Shown here piece by piece: positions 27,573-36,718 of a stretch of DNA of 64,000 nt. Under the pieces are notes generated by a model. The model did not search any database and was not told the origin of the DNA. It was given only the letters and a program-made list of their open reading frames with translations. The stretch is from Nocardia flavorosea (GTDB lineage Bacteria; Actinomycetota; Actinomycetes; Mycobacteriales; Mycobacteriaceae). Within the stretch, counting starts at the first letter, position 1. Every line of letters begins with the position of its first letter. Location: assembly GCF_015477805.1 (NCBI RefSeq), contig NZ_JADLQL010000004.1, forward strand, positions 124,001 through 188,000, in the 5' to 3' direction. Made by a program: the position numbers and the translations under genes.

Positions 27573-28373
27573 TCATGTCCCCGTCGCGATCGAGCCCAGT
27601 GCAATGACATGTGGGCGACCATGGGTGGGTTCGGTGATCACCTGGGCGGTGAGGCCGAATACGTCGTGCAGTACCTCCGGGCGCACGACCTCTTCGGGCC
27701 GGCCCTGGGTGACGATGGCGCCGTCTTTCATCGCGACGAGATGGTCGCTGTAGCGGGCGGCCAGGGAGATGTCGTGGAGCACCATGACGATGGTGCGGTC
27801 GTGTTCGCGGTTCATTCGCACGATCAGTTCGAGCAGCTCCACTTGATGCGCCAGGTCCAGATAGGTCGTCGGCTCGTCCAGCAGCATGATGCCGGTTTCC
27901 TGGGCGAGCGTCATGGAGATCCAGGCGCGTTGGCGCTGGCCGCCGGAGAGTTCCTCGAGCCGGGTACCGGCGAGGTCGAGGATGCCGGTGCTGGTCAGCG
28001 CGTGCCGGAGCGTTTTCTCGTCCAGGACGGAGAACTGCTCGTACCACCGTTGCCGGGGATGGCGGCCGCGGGAAACGAGGTCGGCGACGGTGAGACCGGG
28101 TGGGGCAGCGGGTGATTGGGGCAGGATACTGATGCGCCGGGCAACCTGGCGGGTGGGTTGACTGCCGATGGGTGAGCCGTCGAGCAGTACACGGCCGGAA
28201 CGGGGTGCGATCAGCCGGCCGAGACCGCGCAGCAGGGTCGATTTGCCGCAGCCGTTGGGGCCGATGATCGAGGTCACCGATCCGGTCGGGACCTCGAAGG
28301 TCATATCGGTGACGATATCGGCACCGCCGTAACCGAGGGTGAGGTTCTCCGTGCGCAGTACCGACTCCGTCAC
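27573..28373 (-). CDS. Iron-siderophore ABC transporter ATP-binding protein (FecE/FepC type)
   Basis: A 266-residue ABC ATPase with Walker A GPNGCGKST (about 39-47), signature LSGGQRQRA, Walker B IMLLDEP and the switch histidine in VLHD. It powers the importer made with the two FecCD permeases. GTG 28373 follows GAGGAG and overlaps the preceding permease stop by 4 bases, so the three minus-strand genes form one operon in the order permease, permease, ATPase. Confidence 0.92.
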   Translation of the reverse strand: MTESVLRTENLTLGYGGADIVTDMTFEVPTGSVTSIIGPNGCGKSTLLRGLGRLIAPRSGRVLLDGSPIGSQPTRQVARRISILPQSPAAPPGLTVADLVSRGRHPRQRWYEQFSVLDEKTLRHALTSTGILDLAGTRLEELSGGQRQRAWISMTLAQETGIMLLDEPTTYLDLAHQVELLELIVRMNREHDRTIVMVLHDISLAARYSDHLVAMKDGAIVTQGRPEEVVRPEVLHDVFGLTAQVITEPTHGRPHVIALGSIATGT

Positions 28374-29452
28374 GTCAGTCTCCTCTGGTTCCGCAGGACG
28401 AGAAATATGAGGTACGGGCCGCCCAGTACGGCGGTGGCCACCCCCACCGGCAGGGATACCGTCAGCGCGTTCGCGGCGACCGTATCGGCGACCAGGACGA
28501 ACACCATGCCCACCAGGCCGGACAGGAACAGCGGCGGGGCGGGCGAGCCGGTGAGCAGGCGCGCGATCTGCGGGCTCGCCAGTGCCACGAAGACGAGCGG
28601 GCCGGCGACGACGACACCGGCGGAGGCCAGCAGTGTCGCGAGCAGCAGCGCATACAGCCGGAGGCCACCGAGGCGTACGCCCAGGCCGATCGCCACATCG
28701 TCGTCCATGGTGAGCAGTACCAGCCGCTGCCCCAGCAGGAGCGCACCCGCGAGCAGGGCGAGTGCCAGCAGGCCCATCGGCCGGACCAGCAGCCAGTCTT
28801 TACCGTTGAGGGACCCGGACATCCAGGTCAGGGCCTGGGCCGCGTTGGTGACATCACCGAGTGTCAGCAGCCAGGTCGTCAGGCTCACAGCCAGGCCGTT
28901 GATACCGAGACCGACGAGTACGAGGCGATAGCTGTCGAGAGTCCCCGACGACGCGAGCAGGTACACCACTACCCCGGCCAGTACGCCGCCGGTGAACGCG
29001 GCAGCCGGTAATCCGGTTTCCGCGGCGATACCGCTCAAACCCGCCGCGCCACCACCGGCCAGCACCAGTACGGAGACAGCGCCGAGCGAGGCACCGGCGG
29101 TGACGCCGAGGATATCGGGGCTGGCGAGCGGGTTGCGGGCGACGGTCTGGGTCAACGCTCCGGCCATGGCCAGGCAGCCACCCGCGATGATCGCGCCGAC
29201 GGTGCGGGGCGCCCGGAATTCGGTCACCGCGAGATGAACCCGGGTATTCGAATCATCGCCGAGCAGCGCCCGGACGACCTCGTCGAGCGGTAACGCGGAA
29301 CCCCCGTTGGCCACATGTACGGCTGCGGCTGCCAGGACGAGCAGGAACAGCGAGACACCCACCGTCAGCGCGCGGGGTGCGATGCGCACGGAAATCCGCC
29401 TCCACCGCAGAACACGGGTGGGCGCGAGCAGATTCGGGGCGGCGCCGCTCAT
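28370..29452 (-). CDS. FecCD-family iron-siderophore ABC permease (second)
   Basis: A 360-residue polytopic permease of the FecCD/BtuC type with about nine to ten membrane helices. The FRAPRTVGAIIAGGCLAMAG segment with its following QTVARNPLASPDILG loop and the C-terminal GPLVFVALASPQIARLL stretch (coupling helix for the ATPase) are family hallmarks. It overlaps both neighbours by 4 bases. It should pair with the other permease as a heterodimeric channel for ferric siderophore. Confidence 0.92.
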   Translation of the reverse strand: MSGAAPNLLAPTRVLRWRRISVRIAPRALTVGVSLFLLVLAAAAVHVANGGSALPLDEVVRALLGDDSNTRVHLAVTEFRAPRTVGAIIAGGCLAMAGALTQTVARNPLASPDILGVTAGASLGAVSVLVLAGGGAAGLSGIAAETGLPAAAFTGGVLAGVVVYLLASSGTLDSYRLVLVGLGINGLAVSLTTWLLTLGDVTNAAQALTWMSGSLNGKDWLLVRPMGLLALALLAGALLLGQRLVLLTMDDDVAIGLGVRLGGLRLYALLLATLLASAGVVVAGPLVFVALASPQIARLLTGSPAPPLFLSGLVGMVFVLVADTVAANALTVSLPVGVATAVLGGPYLIFLVLRNQRRLT

Positions 29453-30516
29453 ACCGTCACCAGCCTGCGGCGGCGGGCCAGGAACACGAAGAACGGCGCC
29501 CCGATCACCGCGAGCACAACCCCGACCGACAGCTCACCCGGTCGCGCGATCACCCGGCCGGCGGTATCGGCCAGCAGGACCGCGACGATTCCGAACGCGG
29601 CCGCCGCGGGCACCGATCGACGGTAGTCTGCGCCGGCGAGCGAACGTGCGATATGCGGCACGAGCAGGCCGGCGAAGGCGATCGGGCCGGCCATGGTGAC
29701 GGCGGATCCGGCGAGCAGGGTGATCGCGGCGATACCGGCACACCGGGCGAGCGGTATCGAGGTACCGAGCGAGCGCGCCGTGTCCTCGCCCAGCGCCAGC
29801 GTGTTGAGCGCGCCGATGTTCAGCACGGCCAGTAGCAATCCCGCGGCGACGAACGGCCACATCGCCTCGATCGTGTGCGGACGTGCCGCCAGCGAACCGA
29901 CCTGCCAGAAACGCAGGGTGTCCAGGGATGCGCTGTCCAGCAGTGCCAGACCGGTGACCAGGCCGCCGCATAGTGCGGCGACGGCCGCGCCGGCCAGCAC
30001 GAGGGTGACCGGGGTTGCCCCGTGCCGGGCGGCGGTGCCGACCGCGAAGACCAGGACACTGGCCATCAGAGCACCGGCGAAGGCCAGACCGGCTTCGACG
30101 TGCACGGGAAGGCTGCCGAGCAGGAAGGTGGCGGCGACGATCGCGAGGGCCGCGCCCTGGTTGATGCCGAGCAGTCCCGGTTCGGCGACAGCATTGCGGG
30201 TATGGCCCTGGGTCAGTATCCCGGCCACCCCCAGGCAGGCGCCGGCAGCGATACCGATGAGCGTGCGGGGCCAGCGGAGCTCGCGAATCGTCACGTCCAT
30301 ATCGGTTCCGGTGGGGGTGAAGATCGCATGCCACGCCTCGGCCACACTCGAGGGGTTACTGCCGACGCACACGCTCACGACGATGGCGGCCAGTACCGCG
30401 GCTATCACAACGACGACCGTGAGCAGTGGTGAACGGACGGATCGGAGGGCGTTTTCCGGCGTCGGCGAAGCAGTGCCCGTGGAGGCCGGCGGGCCGGAGG
30501 GGGTGTCGTTCAGCAC
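29449..30516 (-). CDS. FecCD-family iron-siderophore ABC permease (first)
   Basis: A 355-residue FecCD permease, first gene of the importer operon. The first helix follows a 30-residue polar N-terminus. The LRWPRTLIGIAAGACLGVAG and QGHTRNAVAEPGLLGIN segments match the family. The start is GTG 30516; no strong ribosome binding site is visible there, so the true start could be slightly downstream. A 120-base divergent promoter region with a candidate IdeR box separates it from the binding-protein gene. Confidence 0.9.
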   Translation of the reverse strand: MLNDTPSGPPASTGTASPTPENALRSVRSPLLTVVVVIAAVLAAIVVSVCVGSNPSSVAEAWHAIFTPTGTDMDVTIRELRWPRTLIGIAAGACLGVAGILTQGHTRNAVAEPGLLGINQGAALAIVAATFLLGSLPVHVEAGLAFAGALMASVLVFAVGTAARHGATPVTLVLAGAAVAALCGGLVTGLALLDSASLDTLRFWQVGSLAARPHTIEAMWPFVAAGLLLAVLNIGALNTLALGEDTARSLGTSIPLARCAGIAAITLLAGSAVTMAGPIAFAGLLVPHIARSLAGADYRRSVPAAAAFGIVAVLLADTAGRVIARPGELSVGVVLAVIGAPFFVFLARRRRLVTV

Positions 30517-30574
30517 CGGTGCGCTCGCGGATGCGGTGTCGACATCTCGGTACTCCTTGCTAAGGTCGTCCTAC

Positions 30575-30593
30575 GTTGGGCAGCCTATCCTTA
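30575..30593. promoter_or_regulatory. Candidate IdeR/DtxR iron box
   Basis: The 19 bases from 30575 match the IdeR consensus TTAGGTTAGGCTAACCTAA at 12 positions, mainly in the right half-site (CCTATCCTTA). It lies between the divergent permease operon and binding-protein gene, exactly where an iron repressor would control both. Confidence 0.5.
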
Positions 30594-30636
30594 TTCGGAG
30601 GCGTCGTACCGCCCGGCCCGGAAGAAAGGTCACGTC

Positions 30637-31656
30637 ATGAGAGGTATATCCCCTCGACCGATCGCGCGGCGATCATTGATCTCTCTCATGGCTTGCGGCC
30701 TGGTGTTCGCGGCAGGCTGTGGCGGTTCCGGCGAGACGGAGCCGGGCGGGGCGGGCGGCAACGACTCCTCGATCTCGGTCGAACACGCCATGGGGGTCAC
30801 GACCGTCGACGGCCCGGTGGAGCGGGTCGTCGCGCTGGATCCCAGCTACGCCGACGCGGCGCTACTACTCGGCGTTCCGCTCGCCGGTTACGTCCAATAC
30901 CGGGCGGATCCGGGTAATCCGTTCCCGGAGTATCTGGGCGATATCGACGAGAAGGTCGCCGATTCGGTCAATGTCGGCACAACGGCCGAACCCGATCTCG
31001 AAAAGATTCTCGAACTCGAACCCGATCTCATCATTTCCGCCAAGGTGCGCCACGAATCGCTCTACGACCAACTGAGCAAGATCGCGCCGACGGTGTTCTC
31101 GGAGTCCACCGGCCCGACCTGGAAACAGAATATCGTCCTGCTGGGCGAGGCACTGGGTCGCAAGGACCGAGCCGAAGAGCTGATCACCTCTTACGAGGAA
31201 CGCGCTGCGGCGGTGGGCGACCAGATCCGGGCCCAACGGCCCGATATCACCTACTCATTGATCCGTTTCGCCGGTGAGGACACCGCGCGGCTGTATTCGA
31301 GCAATTCGTTCATCGGCGAGATCATGGCGGATATGGGCATCCCGCGCCCGGCCGGCGCACCCGATACCACCGAGAAGATCTTCACACCGCTGTCGATGGA
31401 GCAGATCCTGAAGGCGGACGCGGGTGTCGTCCTGGTCTCGGCCTACACGCCGCCGGGCGACGAAGGCGATTCCAGCCGGGATCAGCAGGCTTCGTTCGAA
31501 GCGAACCCGCTGTGGCAGCGCCTTTCCGGCGACGTGCTCCACGTCGACGACGAGCCTTTCGTTCTCTCGGTGAGTATCCAGGGCGCGCATGCCTCGATCA
31601 CCGAACTGGCGGAGCACTTCGGTGTCGATCCGCGCGCGGACCTGATTCCGGAATAG
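30637..31656 (+). CDS. Iron-siderophore ABC transporter substrate-binding lipoprotein
   Basis: A 339-residue FepB/FecB-type binding protein. It has a lipoprotein signal (VFAAGC, acylated Cys28), a short Gly-rich linker, and the periplasmic-binding fold with VERVVALDPSYADAALLLG near the start and PDLIISAKV in the first lobe. It captures ferric siderophore outside the membrane for the divergent permease-ATPase operon. ATG 30637 follows GAAAGG. The convergent DinB-like gene ends 64 bases away. Confidence 0.92.
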   Translation: MRGISPRPIARRSLISLMACGLVFAAGCGGSGETEPGGAGGNDSSISVEHAMGVTTVDGPVERVVALDPSYADAALLLGVPLAGYVQYRADPGNPFPEYLGDIDEKVADSVNVGTTAEPDLEKILELEPDLIISAKVRHESLYDQLSKIAPTVFSESTGPTWKQNIVLLGEALGRKDRAEELITSYEERAAAVGDQIRAQRPDITYSLIRFAGEDTARLYSSNSFIGEIMADMGIPRPAGAPDTTEKIFTPLSMEQILKADAGVVLVSAYTPPGDEGDSSRDQQASFEANPLWQRLSGDVLHVDDEPFVLSVSIQGAHASITELAEHFGVDPRADLIPE

Positions 31657-31720
31657 CCGCCGGTTCACCGGGATCCGGGCGAACGCCGGATCGCCGGCAA
31701 CCGGTGCGAGCGGCAACATT

Positions 31721-32239
31721 TCAGTGCGCCTGCCCGGTGTGATCGGGCGGCCTGGAATCCAGGATCTGCTCGCGCAGAATATCGGCGTGGCCGGCGTGCC
31801 GCGCGAAATCCTCGGTCAGCTGCAGGTAGATAAACCGCAGGCTGACATCACCGAGATGGTGGTGGGTGACGATATCGTCGAGATCGAATTCCGCGGCGAC
31901 AGTGCGGGAACGGGCACAGGCTCCTTCGAATTCGGCGATCACGTCCGCCAGTGTTTCGTCGTCACCGACAACGAAGCTGGGGTCGCCACCTGTTGTGCCG
32001 CCGCCGCATTCGCCTTCGGGTACACCCGCGAGCACATGCTGGAACCAGATCCGCTCGGCGGTCGCGGCGTGTTTCACCAGGGCGATCGGCGTGGTCAGCG
32101 AGGTGACCAGCCGGCGGCGGGACTCGGCTTCGGATAGGCCGCGCACCGCATTGATCAATTCGGCCCTGTTGCGATCGAGCACATGCTCGAGGAGGTAACG
32201 CTCGCAACCGGTGGTGACCTGGGGTATCGACCATGTCAT
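31721..32239 (-). CDS. DinB superfamily protein (DUF664 type)
   Basis: A 172-residue four-helix-bundle protein. ERYLLEHVLDRNRAELINAVR, the His in LVKHAATAERIWFQHVL and the His pair in DFARHAGHADILREQ mark the metal-binding DinB/YfiT-like fold, often a thiol-dependent transferase. ATG 32239 is chosen since GGAG lies before it and the fold begins there. It stands alone, facing the iron-binding-protein gene. Substrate unknown. Confidence 0.8.
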   Translation of the reverse strand: MTWSIPQVTTGCERYLLEHVLDRNRAELINAVRGLSEAESRRRLVTSLTTPIALVKHAATAERIWFQHVLAGVPEGECGGGTTGGDPSFVVGDDETLADVIAEFEGACARSRTVAAEFDLDDIVTHHHLGDVSLRFIYLQLTEDFARHAGHADILREQILDSRPPDHTGQAH

Positions 32240-32595
32240 TGCGGTCTCCATTCTGTCGTCGGGTTTCGGCAAACGCTCTGTCACTGCGGGTTTCGGGAAT
32301 CGATCAGTCGGTGGGGTGAGATGACCGCGGGCCCGGTGAAGTTCGGAATGAGTGCCGGTCGCCATCCGGCGTGGGAATCATTTCCCGGAAGAGAGAGCGA
32401 ACGCGGGCACCAGCACAGTCCGGTCGAGGCATCGGCCGCGCGGAGGGCAGACAAGCCGGATGCGTGAGGCCGGGATCCGACCGCAAGCTCTGGTGTCGCG
32501 AAGAACCGGCACACCACCGGCTTGTGCGTCGCGCGCAGGCGTTGCCCGAAGCGTACCCGACGGGCTGCCCGGCGGATTTCGGGTGCACCGGGATC
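32240..32595. other. Intergenic region upstream of the TetR-crotonase unit
   Basis: About 356 bases between divergent genes with no supported coding frame. It ends at the perfect palindrome that starts at 32596. Confidence 0.3.
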
Positions 32596-32621
32596 AGTAA
32601 CAGAGCAATTGCTCTGTTACT
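32596..32621. promoter_or_regulatory. Perfect 26-bp palindrome, likely TetR operator
   Basis: AGTAACAGAGCAA followed without spacer by its exact reverse complement, ending 8 bases before the TetR ATG. Its position and symmetry fit an operator through which the TetR protein represses its own gene and the downstream crotonase. AT-rich content here stands out from the surroundings. Confidence 0.75.
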
Positions 32622-32629
32622 ATGGGATC

Positions 32630-33277
32630 ATGCCCCGCCCTCGAATACACGACCTCGAGTACCTGCTGGATACCGCCGAGCAGATGGCTGTGGACACCGG
32701 GCCCGCAACAGTCACCGTCCGGGCGCTCTCCGCGGCCACCGCGGTATCCAACGGGGCGATCTATCACGCCTTCGGCTCGCGTTCCGGACTGATGGGCCGG
32801 GTATGGCTGCGGGCGGCACAGCGGTTCCTCGACCTGCAGCGCGCGGCGGCCGATCGCGAACTGACCGCGGCGGCATCCGTCGAGCAGGCTGTCGAGGCGG
32901 TCGTCGCGGCCGCTGACGCACCGGCCGAATTCCTGCTGCGGCAGCCGGCCTCGGGTCGGTTCCTGCTGACCGTGTCCCGAGCGGAACTACTCGGTTCCGG
33001 CGAGATGCCCGACGATATCGCCGGGGATATGCGCCGGCTCGATCAGGCCCTGACCGAACTGTTCACCGTATTGGCGCGCGGCGTATTCGACCGGGCCGAC
33101 CGCGAAGCGCTCACAGTTGTCCGCGACTGTGTCGTGGAACTACCCACCGCGCTGCTACTGCGCGGCCGGCGCACTCCAGAACCCGCAGTGCGTCAACGCC
33201 TGGCGGCCGCCGTCCGCGCCGTACTGGCGCTGCCCCTACCCCAGCACCCGGACCACGAAGTGAAAGGCACCCGATGA
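32630..33277 (+). CDS. TetR-family regulator of the adjacent crotonase
   Basis: A 215-residue TetR protein with an N-terminal helix-turn-helix at about 10-55 (VRALSAATAVSNGAIYHAFGS) and a helical ligand domain. ATG 32630 is chosen because the domain begins there and the 26-bp palindrome ends 8 bases before; a longer frame would span the operator. Its end overlaps the crotonase ATG by 4 bases, so the two are coupled. The ligand is probably an acyl-CoA related to the crotonase substrate. Confidence 0.85.
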   Translation: MPRPRIHDLEYLLDTAEQMAVDTGPATVTVRALSAATAVSNGAIYHAFGSRSGLMGRVWLRAAQRFLDLQRAAADRELTAAASVEQAVEAVVAAADAPAEFLLRQPASGRFLLTVSRAELLGSGEMPDDIAGDMRRLDQALTELFTVLARGVFDRADREALTVVRDCVVELPTALLLRGRRTPEPAVRQRLAAAVRAVLALPLPQHPDHEVKGTR

Positions 33278-33921
33278 CCACGAACCTGGACTACGAGGAC
33301 AAGATCGCCGTACTGACACTCGGCGACGACGAGAACCGCTTCTCTCCCGACTGGCTGGAAACCGTCGACGCCCACCTCGACACCGTCGAACGCGAAGCCC
33401 AGGGCCTGATCACCATCGGTAGCGGAAAGTTCTACTCCAACGGCCTGGACCTGGACTGGTTGATGGCCAACGGCGACCGCGCCGAATGGTACGTCGCCCG
33501 CGTCCAGGCTTTGTTCGCCCGGATCCTCACCTTCCCGCTGCCCACCGTCGCCGCCGTCAACGGCCACGCCTTCGGCGCCGGCGCCATGCTGGGCATCGCC
33601 CACGACTACCGCGTCATGCGCGCCGACCGCGGCTACTACTGTTTCCCCGAGGTCGATATCGATATCCCCTTCACCCCGGGCATGGCCGCGCTCATCCAGG
33701 CCAAACTCGGTCCGCAGGCCGCGGTCACCGCCATGACCACCGGTCATCGTTTCGCCGGGCCGGAGGCACTGGCCGCCGGACTCGTCGACGCCACCGCCGC
33801 TGAATCGGCGGTTCGCACCACCGCCGTCGAACGGATCACCCCCCTCGTGGGCAAGAACCCCGCAACACTCGCCGCCATCAAGACCACCATGTACGGCGCG
33901 GTTGTCGCGGCACTGCACTGA
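33274..33921 (+). CDS. Enoyl-CoA hydratase/isomerase (crotonase) family protein
   Basis: A 215-residue crotonase, somewhat shorter than the usual 250-260. The oxyanion-hole segments GSGKFYSNGLDLDW and NGHAFGAGAMLGIAHDYR are present, and YYCFPEVDIDIPFTPGM resembles the delta3-delta2-enoyl-CoA isomerase branch. It likely moves or hydrates a double bond in an acyl-CoA. It is translationally coupled to the TetR gene, so regulator and enzyme form a two-gene unit. Confidence 0.85.
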   Translation: MTTNLDYEDKIAVLTLGDDENRFSPDWLETVDAHLDTVEREAQGLITIGSGKFYSNGLDLDWLMANGDRAEWYVARVQALFARILTFPLPTVAAVNGHAFGAGAMLGIAHDYRVMRADRGYYCFPEVDIDIPFTPGMAALIQAKLGPQAAVTAMTTGHRFAGPEALAAGLVDATAAESAVRTTAVERITPLVGKNPATLAAIKTTMYGAVVAALH

Positions 33922-34494
33922 GACAGCGGCCGGGACACCCGGCGGGACAAAACATCGGCACCACCTGCGGTTCAGGTCTTGACTGGCGGCCGATCCGGAG
34001 GAGACTGGAGATACACCGGAACAACGAAGAGTGTGACGGGTTCGAAGAAGACGTTCGGAGAATCGCGGTGACACCCCTCGGAGATCCGGCCAGGCCCCCG
34101 GCAAGCCAGTCGGAACCCCGGACAGTCAGCGACGACTGAGGTTCAGGAATCCGATGGAGACTACCGGGGACTGCTCTGTGTGGGGGATTGCGATAACGGT
34201 CCGGCCGGCTGCGCACCAGCATGATCGCGGGGACGCGGAACGCATCGTCGCCGTGGTCCTGGCGGGCAGCCGCGCGCCCCGGTCGCGCACCTGTGAAAAC
34301 CGCCGGGCAACGGGCCCGCCGGTCGGCCACCGCAGCGGTACGGCCTGCTCGACAGTGGATGCGACCACCGCCGACCTGCCCGGAGACGAAACCGTCGGTG
34401 ACGCAAGTCGTTCCCGATCTGTCCTTGCTAACTTGTCTGTGTACCGAACCCGCACCGCTGCCGCGGACCGATCCCGACAGGACAGAAGAGGTCG
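33922..34494. other. Intergenic region before the ceramidase gene
   Basis: A 573-base stretch after the crotonase gene. I see no coding frame with family-like sequence on either strand; it probably holds the ceramidase promoter and leader. Confidence 0.3.
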
Positions 34495-36471
34495 ATGCCG
34501 GAAACGAACTACTCGACCGACCGCCATCTGGTCGGCCGTGCCATTGCCGACATCACCGGGGAACCGGCCGAGGCCGGAATGCTCGGTTACGGCAAGGCCG
34601 ATCAGAAGACCACCGGGATCCATCTCCGGTTGCGCGCCCGCGCCTTCGTGTTCGTGGACCCGCTGGTGGACCGCCGGGTCCTGCTGGTCGTCACCGAACT
34701 ACCGCTGATCTTCTCCAGCGTCACCCAGGAGGTGCTGCGCCGCCTGGCGCAGCGTTTCGGCGACACCTACACCGAATCCAACGTGATGATCACCGCCACC
34801 CATACCCACTGCGGGCCCGGCGGCTATTCGCATCACCGGCTGTACAACGGTTCCGGCGGGTTCCGGCCGAAGACCTTCGCGGCGATCGTCGAGGGCATCG
34901 TCGAAGCGGTCGAGCGGGCACACGTCGATATCGCACCGGCCACCCTGCGCCTGATCCACGGCGAACTGCACGAGGCCAGCGTCAACCGCTCGCGCGCGGC
35001 ATTCGACCTGAATCCGGAAGAGGACAGGGATTTCTTCCCGGACGCGATCGACCCGCAGACGACCCTGCTGCGTATCGATCGCGAAGGGGAACCGGTGGGC
35101 GCGGTCAACTGGTTCGCCACCCACGGCACGTCCATGACCAACCGGAACACGCTGATCAGCGGAGACAACAAGGGATACGCGGCGTATCACTGGGAACGCG
35201 TGGTCGAGGGCGTGAACTACCTGGTGGACCGAGACCCCGATTTCGTCGCGGCCTTCGCGCAGACCAACGCCGGTGATATGTCGCCCAATCTCGACGGCAA
35301 GCCCGGTCACGGCCCCACAGGTGACGAGCGGGAGAACACCCGGATCCTCGGCCTGCGCCAGTACGAGGCGGCAGCGAAACTCGCCGCGGGATACATGCCG
35401 CGAATGGCGGGCATCGTCGATTACCGCTTCCTGCATATCGATCTGTCCGCCGTGACCGTGTCCGAGGAGTTCACCGGTGACGGTCGCGAGCACCGCACGG
35501 GCAGACCGGCCGGGGGCGCGGCAGCCTTCGCCGGTGCGGGGTACGACGGGCCCACGAACTGGAAGACATTCCACGAAGGCCGTAACCCGGGCTGGGATCT
35601 CCTGTCCCGGTCGGCGTACCTGTTCGCACCGGCACTGCGGGATGCGCAGGCCCCCAAGGCGATCGTCGCCCCCGGCGGACTGCTCAACCGGTCCAAGCCG
35701 TACGTCCAGGAGATCGTCCCGGTACAGCTGTTCCAGATCGCCGAGCTGTATCTGCTCGGTATTCCGGGTGAAGTGACGATCGCCGCCGGTCTGCGATTGC
35801 GGCGCACGGTAGCGGCAATCCTGGGGGTCGAGCCGGCCAATGTCCTGATCGCCGGGTACAGCAACGCCTATTTCCACTACGTCACGACGCCCGAGGAGTA
35901 CACCGCACAGCGTTACGAGGGCGCGAGCACCCTGTTCGGCCGATGGCAGTTGCCGGCCCTGCAACAGATCGCGGCGCAGCTCGCGACCGCGCTGCGCGAC
36001 GAGAGCCCCCTGCCCGCGGGGGCCGCGGCGCCCGATCTGTCGCAGCTGTGGCTATCCGCAAAAACCGATCCGCCGCCGGACTTCCCGCCGGTGGGACAGA
36101 ATTTCGGCGACGTACTCACCGAGCCGGAGCCGGAGTATCGTGCCGGCGAACGGGTGAGTGTCGAGTTCGCCGGTGCGCACCCCAATCACGATCTCCATCG
36201 CGGCAGCACCTATGTCATGGTGCAGCGGTACGACGGTGCACGCTGGCGCACGATCGCCGACGACGGCGACTGGGAGACCACCTTCGAATGGACGCCCGGT
36301 CCGGCGCAGAGTTCCCGGATCACCATCGGCTGGCACAGCCCCGCCGATGCGGAACCCGGCAGCTACCGGATCCGGTATTTCGGTGACGCCGTGAAACCCA
36401 GCAGCGACCCGGTCCCCATCAGCGGAACATCCCCCGAGTTCCGGATCCACGGCGAGGATCACAGCGCCTGA
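34495..36471 (+). CDS. Neutral ceramidase
   Basis: A 658-residue neutral/alkaline ceramidase, which hydrolyses the amide of ceramide to sphingosine and fatty acid. The zinc-binding THTHCGPGGYSHH segment, HGTSMTN, the serine-containing ISGDNKGYAAY, GIPGE and a GYSNAY tyrosine are the family's active-site elements, and the C-terminal 150 residues form the usual beta-sandwich. No signal peptide is visible, unlike secreted Pseudomonas ceramidase. Actinobacteria generally lack ceramide, so host-lipid use or a different amide is possible. The gene stands alone, next to an IS21 remnant. Confidence 0.92.
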   Translation: MPETNYSTDRHLVGRAIADITGEPAEAGMLGYGKADQKTTGIHLRLRARAFVFVDPLVDRRVLLVVTELPLIFSSVTQEVLRRLAQRFGDTYTESNVMITATHTHCGPGGYSHHRLYNGSGGFRPKTFAAIVEGIVEAVERAHVDIAPATLRLIHGELHEASVNRSRAAFDLNPEEDRDFFPDAIDPQTTLLRIDREGEPVGAVNWFATHGTSMTNRNTLISGDNKGYAAYHWERVVEGVNYLVDRDPDFVAAFAQTNAGDMSPNLDGKPGHGPTGDERENTRILGLRQYEAAAKLAAGYMPRMAGIVDYRFLHIDLSAVTVSEEFTGDGREHRTGRPAGGAAAFAGAGYDGPTNWKTFHEGRNPGWDLLSRSAYLFAPALRDAQAPKAIVAPGGLLNRSKPYVQEIVPVQLFQIAELYLLGIPGEVTIAAGLRLRRTVAAILGVEPANVLIAGYSNAYFHYVTTPEEYTAQRYEGASTLFGRWQLPALQQIAAQLATALRDESPLPAGAAAPDLSQLWLSAKTDPPPDFPPVGQNFGDVLTEPEPEYRAGERVSVEFAGAHPNHDLHRGSTYVMVQRYDGARWRTIADDGDWETTFEWTPGPAQSSRITIGWHSPADAEPGSYRIRYFGDAVKPSSDPVPISGTSPEFRIHGEDHSA

Positions 36472-36705
36472 CGGTCCCGCCACGGCGTCGGTACGAGCTT
36501 CCCACGGTTCGCCCGGACTCGCTCAGGCGATGACTCTCCCGCACCTCCGGGCCCCGAACCACTGCTGGGGTCCGTGGTCGGCGACCAGCGCGGCCGCACC
36601 GGTGCCCAACTCGAGGCACCGTGGCCGACCGGCGTGAGCGTGCAGCGCCAGGACGGCGCCACCCATCCGGGCACCTATATCGGCCCGCTGCGACCTGCGG
36701 CCTGA
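36472..36705 (+). pseudogene. Possible C-terminal gene fragment
   Basis: In the same frame as the ceramidase and right after its stop, an open frame without a start reads VVGDQRGRTGAQLEAPWPTG then VSVQRQDGATHPGTYIGPLR and stops at 36705. The composition is protein-like but I recognise no family. It lies where the IS21 transposase homology breaks off, so it may be the tail of a gene cut by insertion and deletion. Confidence 0.25.
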
Positions 36706-36718
36706 CCCCGGCGGTCCG

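Noticed and set aside
34699..35964. A 421-codon minus-strand frame
   Set aside because: Antisense to the ceramidase gene; no family resemblance.
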